A DNA stretch of 64,000 nucleotides from assembly GCA_013399115.1 (NCBI GenBank), contig VXAA01001428.1, positions 142,823 to 206,822 of the forward strand, read 5' to 3'. Within the stretch, counting starts at the first letter, position 1; every line of letters starts with the position of its first letter. Below the pieces are notes generated by a model. It had not been told where the DNA came from, made no database searches, and was given only the letters and a program-made list of their open reading frames with translations. The position numbers and the translations under genes were made by a program. The DNA is from Anseranas semipalmata. Taxonomy: Eukaryota > Chordata > Aves > Anseriformes > Anseranatidae. Positions 35,391 through 45,655 of the stretch are shown here, piece by piece.

Positions 35391-35722
35391 AGAATCATAG
35401 AATATCCTGAGTTGGAAGGGACCAACAAGGATCATTAAGTCCAACTCCTGGCTCCACACAAGACCACCCAAAAATCAAACCATGTGTCTGAGAGCGTTGT
35501 CCAAACACTTCTTGAANCCGCCATGAGGCCTCCCCTCAGCCTCCTCTTCTCTGGGCTGAACAAACCAAGGGACCTCAGCCGCTCCTCATATGTCTTGCCT
35601 TCTAGACCCTTCACTATCTTTGTAGCCCTCCTTTGGACACTCTCTAATAGTTTTGTGTCCTTTTTATATTATGGTGCTGAAAACTGCACACAGTACTTGA
35701 GGTGAGGTCGCACCAGCACAGA
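35391..35722 (-). mobile_element. CR1 LINE copy with internal deletion at an N
   Basis: The 3' end is TCATAGAATCATAGAATATCC followed by AGTTGGAAGGGACC, the same subfamily as 52801-53125. From about 35516 it jumps directly to a segment (GAGGCCTCCCCTCAGCC) that lies roughly 200 bp or more deeper in related copies. The junction is marked by the single N at 35517. The interior ends near 35722, at the complement of 'gaggtgaggtcgcaccagc'. Confidence 0.9.
35517..35517. other. Single unknown base at a CR1 junction
   Basis: One N lies exactly between two CR1 segments that are not adjacent in related copies. It probably marks an automated contig join or an unresolved collapse. Confidence 0.95.
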
Positions 35723-38700
35723 ATTTTCACACATTTTGGTAGTTTGTGTAGATAGCAGGAAAATTTAAGGCTATGGGTAAGCCACCTCCTGTTAGAAATA
35801 GAAGCTGGGTTGTCTTCAGTAAGATTTTATGTTGTGTTTGTTCTTCAGTCTCTGGTTCTTGGAGCATGAGCTAGTTACTGCAAGCATGGTGTGGGTGCCA
35901 TGTGGGTTAGCTGCTTGTGATAACTGTCCTTGTGCCTGCTCTTCAGGAAATTCACTCCTTACTAGCAGCAGGAGTAAGCTACTTTATGCTTACTAGAGAG
36001 TGTGGTGTTCGAGGAATGACTGTGGAGTGGCCAAACTGATGCATGACTCTGTGTCAACAAGTTCATGTGACAAAGTCCTGGCATAGGTGAGCTCAGGGAA
36101 TTCACCTCTTTCCTAATGAGGACAAAACAACCAATGTGCAATACTTTTGACTGAAGTATCTGCTCATTAAGAAATCAGACACCATCTATTACAAACAATA
36201 GCTCATTAAATCAGTGCCTGCTATGTTGCTTATCTTCCTTTTAACTTTCGAAACTGTAATCTTTAAGAAACTTTCCTTAGCTAGTGAAAACCTCTCATTT
36301 CAGGAGATAATGCAACAGGTGGAGGGTGAGGAGAGCGTGGCTACTCCTCTTCTGCTGTTGAGATTTTCACTGAAAACTCACAGCCTTCTCTGACTTACTA
36401 TGTCTTCGGTATTCCCAATGGTAGGAATAAGCATTCACAGGTAGGACTGAAACTCTGCCAGTACTGCTAACAAAGGTAGGTATGTATGTCCAAATCTCTA
36501 AGAAAATACTGACCAACTTTCAAGAATGCCCAGTACCTTTTAATTAGACCTGGGTTGTTACTGAAAAAGGTATGCCTTAAACTGATTTCTGAATTCTGAA
36601 CTGAATCAGTGGTGTTTCTGGTACACACTGTAACAGGCTGCAAAAGCAAGAAGGATATTGATGACATGACTCAAAGACTGTAGACTTCCACCCCAAGACT
36701 GTCTATTTCTGTATTTCTGGCCATTGCATGGCATTGCAATATTTTTAATGGTTTTTTTGTTTCACTTCCAGAACTTGAAACTGAGGAGTAGTAATGCTTG
36801 TCTACTGCCAAGAGGTGTTCTGAGCTTTTATGGATGTTCTGCACTGAGAAAATGCAAACACTATAAAGTATAGGAAGCCGGACTGTCAAACCAGGGAAGA
36901 TCAAGCTAAACAGTCTGTTCTCCATGCAAGCATTTAGCTACGCCAGCTGCTACTGGAAACTAGTGCACACCTGTAGCGCTTGGTGAAAACGGAGGGACCT
37001 ATGAGGTTAAGGTTGTTAACTTGGGTGCGTATATATCAGATTACATTTTTAAAATTCAGACAAAATGACTTGCAAATGCAGAGCTTCTATTTCCTTTTTT
37101 TTTATATAGATATGTATGACTGTGCAAATATATTCATATATATGCGATATATAATTTGTGTATATATGCGATACATGATTCTGCTCCCCCATATCTGTAT
37201 GTTAGGCAGTATATTGCTTCCTGGAATGATCTGTGGGTGGCTGAAGCCTGCTCCAGAGCATACAGTAATGTTAATACAAGCTGAGTACGTGTTGTTTAAT
37301 TGGAAGCTGGACTGTTGCACAAGTCCTGAAGCTTGATGTCCTTCTGCCCTTCCATCCTGCCACTACTGTTGTAGGTTCCCTCCCTGGGCCTTTTCTAGGA
37401 TCGTTTTCTGGTTTTAGTTTGTACTAATGAGCTTTTTTATACACAAGTTTACTTTAGCGCAGATGGTATTTGTCCACAGCCAGAAACACTACCCAAGAAG
37501 TACCATAGCTCAATAAATAAGTTCAAGAAGAATCTTAATGAAAATAAACAGTCAAATGAAATATTGCTTGGATTGAAACAGAGATTAGCAAGTATCAACT
37601 CCTGTGAGCACCATAACTGGCCCCTTTTCACTTCCCATGTCTTAGTTTTAACAATTTAATCTAGTACACAAATACAAGAAATAGAAAATTGATTTCATGA
37701 CTATATATATATGATTTAATGAGACTTGGTAATTCGATCTGCCAACACCTGTGCTGCATTAAAAACAGGATATTGTGAGTCTCCCTAAACTGTACGGGAT
37801 AAAACCATTCCCTCCGAGTGCAGTGTACTTTGCTTTGCAGGAGGGTGGTAACACATGCCTGTCACCACGGATAGCAGAGCATCCCTTGAGAAATTCTCTC
37901 TATGTTTTTTCTATATAGGTGGGATTCCTTCATTGCATGCCCTCCATTAATGTTAATTTTGTTTAATTTACCTTCATTTTATTTTCGCATGTAAAAAAAG
38001 GACTACAGGCATACTGTTGATACTTCATGACATGCATAATTACTATGAAAATATGCCACTGCCCCTTAGAAGAAACAACAGTTAGAAGAAAATGTGAACC
38101 GTTTTCTTTATAGTACTAAAAGTACTAGGTAAGGTACTATGAAAGATAAATGAACAGATCATCACAAGTATTTCTGTCATATGAAGGTCCCACTTACTTG
38201 TTTGTATTATACTGTGCTTTAAGAGTAGGCATTCATCCTTTAGCAGTGAAGACTATACCAAGATTTGGGTCTTGCTTTTGATACATTTAAGAGGAACGAA
38301 GTTGAGATATAAATGTCATGAATAACATTATATCATCGCAAAACTGAGGGATTGCTGCTAACGTGTACTGCCACCACATGGTCAATTAAACGAAAAGCAC
38401 TATTTTCCCCTATAGACTAGACAGTATAACCAGTATTCCCAGAAATGACATGTGGCCTGTTTGAGAAACATGTTTTCATTCATAAGATAACAAATTCGGT
38501 ACTTGGTATTTCATGAGTGGAAAATAGAAAATTAGGTGTTTCAGATCCAAAGAGGAATTATTACTGGATTATGTAAAAATATCTAACCTTTTGAATCCCC
38601 TTTCCTCTCCTTCATTCTTTCAGTTCTAATGTTTTCTACACCATGCCCCCACTGACTGCTGAACATCTCCTGTCTGAAATGGGATTTCCCCCTTCATTGT

Positions 38701-39149
38701 TGCACCAAAGAGCCTTCTTTTTCCCTTTCAATACTTTTCCACAGCTTTTGTTCCCCAAGCCTATCAACATTACCTTGCCAGGGATTTCTGGTCCCTTCAT
38801 TAGGGCAAAGAAGGGAAAAAACAAAACAACCCCCAGACTAACCAATCTATATGCCTACCCTTCAGTCTGCAAGGCTTTGTTTACTAAATTCATCTTATCA
38901 ACTTCAAGTGCTGCTTCAGGCCTTGCTCCACACACAAAGCCTACCAGAGATGGACACTGGCTAATGGCTGATGACGGGACCACAGTGGGCCACAGATCAA
39001 GGCTTTCCTATATCATAAAGTCCCTGTGCATGATTTATTGCTGTTCTTTGGTAAGCAGTGCTAGCCTACAGCAACCAGTCACCCTGATGCCCATGTCACC
39101 TTGTTTACGTCCCTACATTTGTTTGCTACATACCCTTGTTTGTGCTGTC
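35723..39149. other. Non-coding stretch, no supported gene
   Basis: AT-rich, with a TA-rich patch at 37100-37175 in which TATATGCGATA appears twice. The longest frame is 170 codons on the plus strand (38643-39155), with an ATG start but no recognised domain, signal peptide or codon signature. A 69-codon minus-strand frame overlaps its start. I treat it as chance, with low certainty. Confidence 0.5.
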
Positions 39150-39287
39150 TCCTAGATTATATTTTAAGTTCTGCAGAGCAAAGCCTGTATCATCTTATAT
39201 GCTTGTGTGGTGCTAAGCACAGCAAGACACTGATTAGGACATCTGGGTACTATTACAAAACAAAAAATGAATCACACCAATAATAAC
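39150..39287 (+). mobile_element. Ancient retroposon 3' tail (sauropsid L2/L3/CR1- or SINE-like)
   Basis: The order 'gattatattttaagttctgc', then TGGTGCTAAGCACAGCAAGA, then ATTACAAAACAAA and a final AATAATAA matches an old tail repeated in bird and reptile genomes (AGCACAATGGGG-like middle, (AAT)n end). It is diverged; the parent family cannot be fixed by eye. Confidence 0.5.
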
Positions 39288-41440
39288 TAGGACTTCAAAA
39301 AAAAAAAAAGCAGCAAAACTTATGGTCAGATTTTGGCATTTGCAGCATGGGAATTTAAGAAGTCCATCTCCTTTCTCATGGTCTCATGCACAGACTGTCC
39401 TAATTTTGGTACTTGGGCTCAATTAAAAAACACATGGTAACAAAGACTGACTTACTCGGGGTGAGGGCAACTCTTGTGCAGTACTTGTGTACAGTACTTA
39501 GTACACAGGAACTCTAAGGGACTTCCAGGTATTACCCCAGCACAGACATGCTACTACCACTGGCTCTGACACCCATGCAATGAGGTGGAAAGGTCAAGCC
39601 TAGTCCAAGACACTCTTCTGCACTGGACACACAAGTGGTAAAGGGAGAAAAGATGAAGGGCAAGATAAAGCACCGAAGATTGCTGAGAGTTACGCAGAAG
39701 AGGTGTGTGAACAGCTTGGTATAATGCTTTCTTTATTTCCTGGCACTACTCTTCACAGAATAAAGCTGTCATTATAGTTCACATATGCCAGCCTTGGGGT
39801 GACAATCGTAAGGAAGGGTCGAGTGGAGAAAAATGCGTAGGTGAGGCAATGTGAAGAGCTGTACTTGTGAGATGAATGGGGCACCAAAGCTATGTCACTA
39901 AAAAGCATGGTAGCAATGCAGTAGCAGCATATCTAGGTGCTCAGCAGGTGATTAAACAGTAACAACAGAAGAAGAAAGTATCTATAATTTCCTAAATTCC
40001 TTTTGTCCTTATTATGCACAGAATAATTTGTAAATATGAAGTTTTTGTTTTTTGTTAATTAATTAAAGGAAATGCTGGAATATAAATACCTGCAGCCAGA
40101 AGACAGGTTCCAGTTTGCCAAAACCAAGCTCTGGTATGCTGTTCCAGACAGTTCAGTTACAAAACTAGACCTCAGTTAACATAAATGTTAATGCATGCAC
40201 TTAGACATCTGAGCACACTTCACATTTTGTAGACTTATAAAGGAAAGCCAATTCCTTCCAGTTAAAGACAGTTATGAAAAATTATGTCCTGGAGGACAAG
40301 ACATAACTAATACAAGATCTTATCCTATACTTGTCTGTGGCAACAATACAGAGTTAAAAAAAATCAAGTAAATGTAAGACTTTATGAAACCATGGAAAAA
40401 CTAGTCTCAGTTCACCTATCCTCTCTGATTTTTGGGGTTAATTAGAGTTCTGACTCTGCTCTTAAGGTACAAATCCAAATATCAGTCACAATAAAACAAT
40501 AAGCATTGTATATAATGTGATTACCTCAAATAGTCATAACTACTGTAAGGTCCTGAGAGGTCTCTTTTAGACCTTTGGTGCCCATCGTGTTACACACATA
40601 ACCCTTCTGCAACTGCAGCTAATAACATAGGCTTGAGCACCAGGACCTCCTCCATATTGATTTATGGGCCAAAGAAGCATTGCCTAAAAAGTTGAGGAAA
40701 TAAGCCTCCCAGAGAGGACAATAGGTTTTCTTTACAAAACATATGTGCTGAATTTCCATGTTTTTACTCTTCTCCATCAGTTTCACTCAAGATGCATTGC
40801 AAGTTAATCACTTTCTCATTTTTCACATACGAATATCACACCTCCTGGAAAATAATCACTTCTAGATTTTGTGAAATCACAAAGTGATTTTACTTTAATT
40901 GAAGGAAAAAAAAAAAAAAAAGGGAAAAGAAAAAAGAAGCCTTAGTCAAAAATGAAAGACTTGTGCCAGACAAACTGGATCTGCATTTGCAATACCCTTG
41001 CTTCAGGGTATTTGGATGTATCCACAGTTTTGATTCAGACCATTAGAGAGACAGAACCCAACTGTAAAATTCTAAGTGAGATCTGAGCAATGCTTAGAGT
41101 GTATTTGGATATAGAGTTTTGGCTGACCTATTTAAAGAATGATGTTGTGCAAGAGATTACTCCATAATCTAGGCAAGTGCCAAGACATATTTAATACGAA
41201 AAAATAGCCAAGACCTAAAAGTTTTTGCTAATGTGCAAGATCTGTTTTTTTGTTGTTGTTGTTTTCTCTCTCTCTCTCTCTCTCTCTTTGTAAAGACTGA
41301 AAAAAACAATTATATACCACATTGTAGAGTTTTGCAGATATCTCTCTGCAGAAGGTGTCCTCATCTCCCCTAGGAAAAAAAACAGCATTCTAGTCAGAGA
41401 ACAGGCAATTTAGGATTATTTATGTAAAACAAGGCAGAAA
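39288..41440. other. Non-coding stretch, no supported gene
   Basis: A-runs at 39297-39309 and 40905-40921. No open frame of note and no recognised repeat before the microsatellite at 41251. Confidence 0.6.
41251..41288. repeat. (GTT)n followed by (TC)n microsatellite
   Basis: Four GTT units, then about twelve TC units. A compound microsatellite, likely length-variable. Confidence 0.9.
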
Positions 41441-41521
41441 TCCCTGCCCATGGCAGAGGGGTTGGAACTAGGTGATCTTTAAGGTCCCTTCCAACCGAAG
41501 CCTTCTATGATTCTTTGATTC
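41441..41521 (+). mobile_element. CR1 LINE 3' end fragment, plus strand
   Basis: CCCATGGCAGAGGGGTTGGAAC, then CTTTAAGGTCCCTTCCAACC, ending in CTATGATTCTTTGATTCT: a CR1 terminus of the 'TTTAAGGTCCC' tail type. About 80 bp. Confidence 0.9.
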
Positions 41522-41554
41522 TCAGTGGTTTTGAAACAACTGTGATGATTTCCA

Positions 41555-41748
41555 TGCAGGTGGTCAGTCAGTGGAACAGGCTTCCTAGTGATGTGGTTGA
41601 TGCCCCATGCCTGTCAGTGTTCAAGAGGCATTTGGATAATGCCCTCACCAATATGCTTTACCTTTTGGTTAGCCCTGAAGTGGTCAGGCAGTTGGACACC
41701 ATGATCTTAGTAGGACCCTTCCAATTGAACTGTTCTATGCTATTCTTT
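41555..41748 (+). mobile_element. CR1 LINE 3' end fragment of a second type, plus strand
   Basis: GTGGAACAGGCTTCCTAGTGA, CAAGAGGCATTTGGATAATGC, GGTTAGCCCTGAAGTGGTCAG and a TTCTATGCTATTCTT end identify a CR1 3' region of a different subfamily from the fragment 34 bp to its left. About 195 bp. Confidence 0.88.
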
Positions 41749-42754
41749 TTCCAGTAAGCTGGAAAAGCTTTTTAAGCTACTGCCTAGTGATCTATTTGGG
41801 CAACTTCACCTTACAGAGGATCAAAAACATGTCCCCTTTTTCTTGGCATGCATTTTCTGTCTCTTTCAGCTCTTCACAAAACCCAGGAGGGTTTGGGCAC
41901 TGTCACTGTAGTTGATAGGTCCCTCTAAAACACTGGATCAAAACTCAACTGCTGTAAGAAATGCTGTATTTTATTAGCACACTGAGCAACAGGACAATAA
42001 GCTATCAAAGGAAAAGTATCATCTAAATACCAGACAAGGAATCAGGATTTTAATCTGTCTTCTGCTGATGATTTCTTTGTATGCTGGAGGAGTATCACAT
42101 ATTCGTATGGCTTTGCTTCCACATCCTAGCTGCTCAGTAAGAGGATAATGCTCTCAAGCCATGATGTAGGAATCAATAAGTTAATGACAATACGTATGTT
42201 GATAAGGCCAAATAGCAGTTTTGTGTAAGAAGAAAGTGATCTTGAGCATGAATGAGTCTTTTCCTGATGAAAAGCTGGTTAAAAAAAAAAAAAAAACAGC
42301 TTTAATCAAGAAAAAAAACACCTTTTGGTCAAACCAGGGTGTTGAAAAGATAGAAAGTGTATTACTGAAAAAGAAACCTCCAGCTTAGAAACGCAGATGT
42401 AGTATTCTCTAGTAAAAAAGCAAAACTCTGTTTGTAAATATTTGTAAATATTTGCACCAAGCTCCAAATCTACTCAAACACAGATCTTAACCAGTCTCAG
42501 AAAATAGGTCAAGTTTATAAATGTACTAGCTAACATACATACACGCATTACCACACGCAAGGCTTCACTGCTAAAATGCATAAGGTGGGCTGGCTGGTGT
42601 TGAGATGCTTCTTGTTGTGGGCCGACATATTCATTAAATACATCCATGTCTGCAACAGCTTGATGGTAATGGGCTTATTTTGGTTTCTTTTCTGAAAAAA
42701 TAATAATAAAAAAAAAATACATCCCATTGTCCCCATTGGGATCGTCAACTCCCG
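41749..42754. other. Non-coding stretch, no supported gene
   Basis: AT-rich, with A-runs at 42281-42296 and 42708-42717. Nothing else recognised. Confidence 0.6.
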
Positions 42755-42928
42755 GGGAAAGGAAGGGAAGGGAAGGGAAGGGAAGGGAAGGGAAGGGAAG
42801 GGAAGGGAAGNNNNNNNNNNNNNNNNNNNNNNGAAGAGAAGAGAAGAGAAGAGAAGAGAAGAGAAGAGAAGAGAAGAGAAGAGAAGAGAAGAGAAGAAAG
42901 GAAAAGAAAGGAAAAGAAAAGAAAAGAT
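42755..42928. repeat. Purine pentanucleotide array (GGGAA)n / (AGAAG)n, gapped
   Basis: Eleven or so GGAAG units (42755-42810), then 22 N, then about twelve GAAGA units (42833-42896) that decay to GGAAAAGAAA. All purines are on the plus strand. The unit changes from GGAAG to AGAAG somewhere inside the gap. Apparent open frames here are artefacts of the repeat. Confidence 0.95.
42811..42832. other. Assembly gap (22 N) in a pentanucleotide array
   Basis: The N block lies between GGAAG and GAAGA units. The true array length is unknown. Confidence 0.99.
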
Positions 42929-43319
42929 ATTTCAGGAAATGACATTTTGGATTGAAATATTTATATGCAAGCAGCTGAACTAAATGTATGTGCAAAGACA
43001 CTAATGGTGCACGTTAGTCTTGTGCCCACTGGGGAGAGGCTGAGAGGCTGGAGCTGGGGGAAGCTATGCACCGCTCCTCTGCCTGGCTGCAGTGCCACAA
43101 TGCCTGCCTTCCATTAAACTGTCGTCCTGGTGGGGTGGGAATTCTTGTGTTCTTAAACCACTCATGGACAATTCATAAGCATAATGGAAATTAAATTCAT
43201 TGAATAAAATATGTGCTGTAAGTTAAGCAATTGTCTCTAGTATGTCCTCTGAAAGCATTGTCCATTCAATTTCAAATGATTCCAATGACAGATATATGGA
43301 TATAACTTTTGATTTCCTC
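42929..43319. other. Unique sequence, nothing recognised
   Basis: A GC-richer patch at 43020-43120 carries no open frame of note or known motif. Confidence 0.5.
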
Positions 43320-43545
43320 TGGCCCTCAGGACGCTAGTATCTGAGTACTTTACCATCTGGAGCATATTTATTCTCACAAGACCACTGTGATGTAGTGAGG
43401 GACTATTAAATCCATTTTAGGAATGAGGAATAAGAGCCAGAACAATGCTGGTATCAAATAGGTGATCTGGGCTTGAGTAGGGTATGAATTGAAACCTTCA
43501 TGATCATAGACTAAATCCTTAATTACTTCATTACCACCCCCAGTA
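43320..43545 (-). mobile_element. Ancient MIR/CORE-type SINE, minus strand
   Basis: Contains in order ATTTATTCTCACAAGACCAC, the ACTATTAAATCCATTTTAGG block, AATGAGGAA and a GGTGATCTGGGCTTGAG-like segment. The final CTAAATCCTTAATTACTTCA matches the complement of the tRNA-like head. This is the standard layout of an inverted MIR-like element. Diverged but nearly full length. Confidence 0.7.
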
Positions 43546-44099
43546 TAGTCTTTGCTGGGAGTTTTTCCAAGCTGGGGAATTCTGTCAAGTTGGCAAAAAT
43601 TCTATGAAAAAGGTTTCTTTTCTTTTTCTTTTCTTTCTTTCTTTTTTTTTTTTTTTTTATAGTCTATAGTGCTTTTTCCCAGAATGGAAGATTGGAAGGA
43701 GCTGGAGAGTGAAATCTAAGATACAGGGAATAGGTTTACAATCATAATGTGAAGGTAACTTTCATGATATCAGTAAGGTAGAAATTCAAGGGAGACCTCA
43801 AGGAGGGAAGGGATGGTAGATGTTCCTTGTAGCATTGGTCAAAAAATCCACAGGAGTTAAGTGTTTCACTTTTCAGATCATATCAAACTCAAGCACGCTA
43901 GATGGCTATTACCCAGCACAGTCCTGTCTTGAAGTCAGAGCTTCAGATAGAGTTAGCTTTCAAGCCTGACTTGCAATTCTGCCCCTGCTGCACCTTCCTG
44001 CCTTTTGTTCTTCTTGGAGTGTATAGCTCTAAAACATAGTTTGTATTTAGGCACTAGATCACATTACACATATCTAATCTGCTGTCCATTGTTACCTTT
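43546..44099. other. Unique sequence with a CT-rich tract
   Basis: A TTTC/T-rich tract (43613-43658) is the only clear feature. Confidence 0.6.
43613..43658. repeat. CT-rich (TTTC)n / T tract
   Basis: TTTCT and TTTC units running into 18 or so T residues. Confidence 0.85.
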
Positions 44100-44560
44100 C
44101 ATTTTTGCTAATTTCCAGAAATACTTGATTCTCTAGCTATATTAGGTTGCATATTTTTTCAGGCTGAATCAGAGTTTAATACTTCTAACCCATATTCATT
44201 ACCTCTCCGTGTGGACTCTTATTCCTCCCGACCTCCTGCATGTTTACTTCACCTCCCTGCTTTCTATCATCTGCAAACTTAATTGCTGTATCTTTACTAT
44301 ACTCTTCCAGTGAATCAATATTGACATGCAGTGAGACTAATCCCTGTGACACTGCATGAATAATTCAACAACAGCTTGACCTATTGCCATTAACTGTTAC
44401 TCTTTGTTTATAACCCTTCAGTTAGTGAATGCTCTACTCATGTGCTTATTCACTTCCAAGTCAATGTACTTTAATTTTCCTAGTTTTCAAGAAGCAATGA
44501 ACAAGTTCCTTTCTTATATCTGGCTAGATCTACCTTATATACTGTGTCATAGAAATCATT
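44100..44560 (-). mobile_element. Ancient CR1/L3-like RT fragment, minus strand
   Basis: ATCATCTGCAAACTT (44268-44282) is the complement of the FADD box region. It is followed at the usual distance by AATCCCTGTGACACTGCATGA and ATTGCCATTAACTGTTACTC, then CCTTCAGTTAGTGAATGCTC and TTTTCCTAGTTTTCAAG. These follow the order of an old CR1/L3 reverse-transcriptase region. Many indels prevent any open frame. It is clearly older than the other CR1 copies. Confidence 0.62.
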
Positions 44561-45534
44561 AATGCAGACTTACGTGCTGCATTGCGTATCAATAAATGGC
44601 GGATGCTGTGATCCATCTCTTTCTCCCTAACTATTCACATATGGCCCTTTCAATTTTACAATAATTCTTTGCAGCAAGAGCATATGATCAGGCTGCAAAG
44701 TATCCATTGCATCAAATGAGTCCTCTGATGGGGAGTGCTGTTAACCCACAGGAAACAGACAATCCACAAAGGAAAAAAAGTTTAAGTTACTTTCAATGAG
44801 TTTGCAGCTAGTAAAGGTTGGGAGAACATACACAGTCAATTACCGTGGCTCAGATGACTTATGAAAACTTAATTGTACTTTTGAAATCAAGGGTGCTAAA
44901 TCTGTGCTGTAAATACGCACACCTCACAGTTCCATTTGCTTTGACATTTACAGTATCAACATATGCATATGTATCACATACCATTGAGAGCAAATATAAC
45001 ACCGGTTTTGCCACTGACAGCTTTTGTGTTGCACTGAATGACACCCTGACTCAGATTCAGATGTGATAAGATTTCACCTGGATATATATAAAATGCCTTT
45101 TTGATTGAATTACATCAGATGGAAGAGTTAGGATTGTCCAGTACTTTGGGAGGAAATGTGAGTATTTTGAAGAGGGCTTTTAGCGACTAAATGGCATTTT
45201 CTCCCCTAAATAAATTTTGAAATAGTCCTTAAACAGATAACTTTCTTTCTCTCTTCTTTTTTGTTTTACCCTGGTGCTTAAAGTACTGTTTCTGAGAAAA
45301 GGCAAAATGAAGTCATGAGAAATGAAAATGAAATACTTATATCCCTATTACTGATTCATGTATTTACAAGAAATCCTTTAAACACGTTGACCAAATGCAA
45401 ATGCTAGTAATTAGATCCGGCCTCCCTAAATATTCCCATTATTGTTTCCTATGAAGCCATTTTTCTTAACTTCCCTTCCTCAAAAAAGCTGTTATTCCTG
45501 GCATGGTATGGTTTACCCTATTCTTCTCCAGCAG
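44561..45534. other. Non-coding stretch, no supported gene
   Basis: An 82-codon plus-strand frame (44818-45066) and an overlapping 61-codon minus-strand frame show no domain. Confidence 0.6.
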
Positions 45535-45655
45535 CGACTGCATTTCAGTGGTGGGTGAAGAATGATTTTTATATGTAGTCTGTAAAACTCTTTGGGATCT
45601 GTCATGATGAAAGGTGCTCTGTGTACAACACTATTATTAACTTATTATATTTCAT
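45535..45655 (+). mobile_element. Ancient retroposon/SINE 3' tail (MIR-like)
   Basis: CATTTCAGTGGTGGGTGAAG, then CTGTAAAACTCTTTGGGATC, then GATGAAAGGTGCTCTGTGTAC and a TATTATTAACTTATTA end match an old amniote retroposon tail (AAAGCGCTTTGGGATC...GATGAAAGGCGC type). Good agreement over about 120 bp despite mutations. Confidence 0.6.

Noticed and set aside
42675..43001. Lys/Glu/Arg- or Ser/Leu/Phe-repeat proteins
   Set aside because: Pure translation of the pentanucleotide array and gap.
43020..43110. GAGAGGCTGAGAGGCTGGAGC as a possible CR1 piece
   Set aside because: Only about 20 bases resemble CR1 and the flanks do not continue the element.
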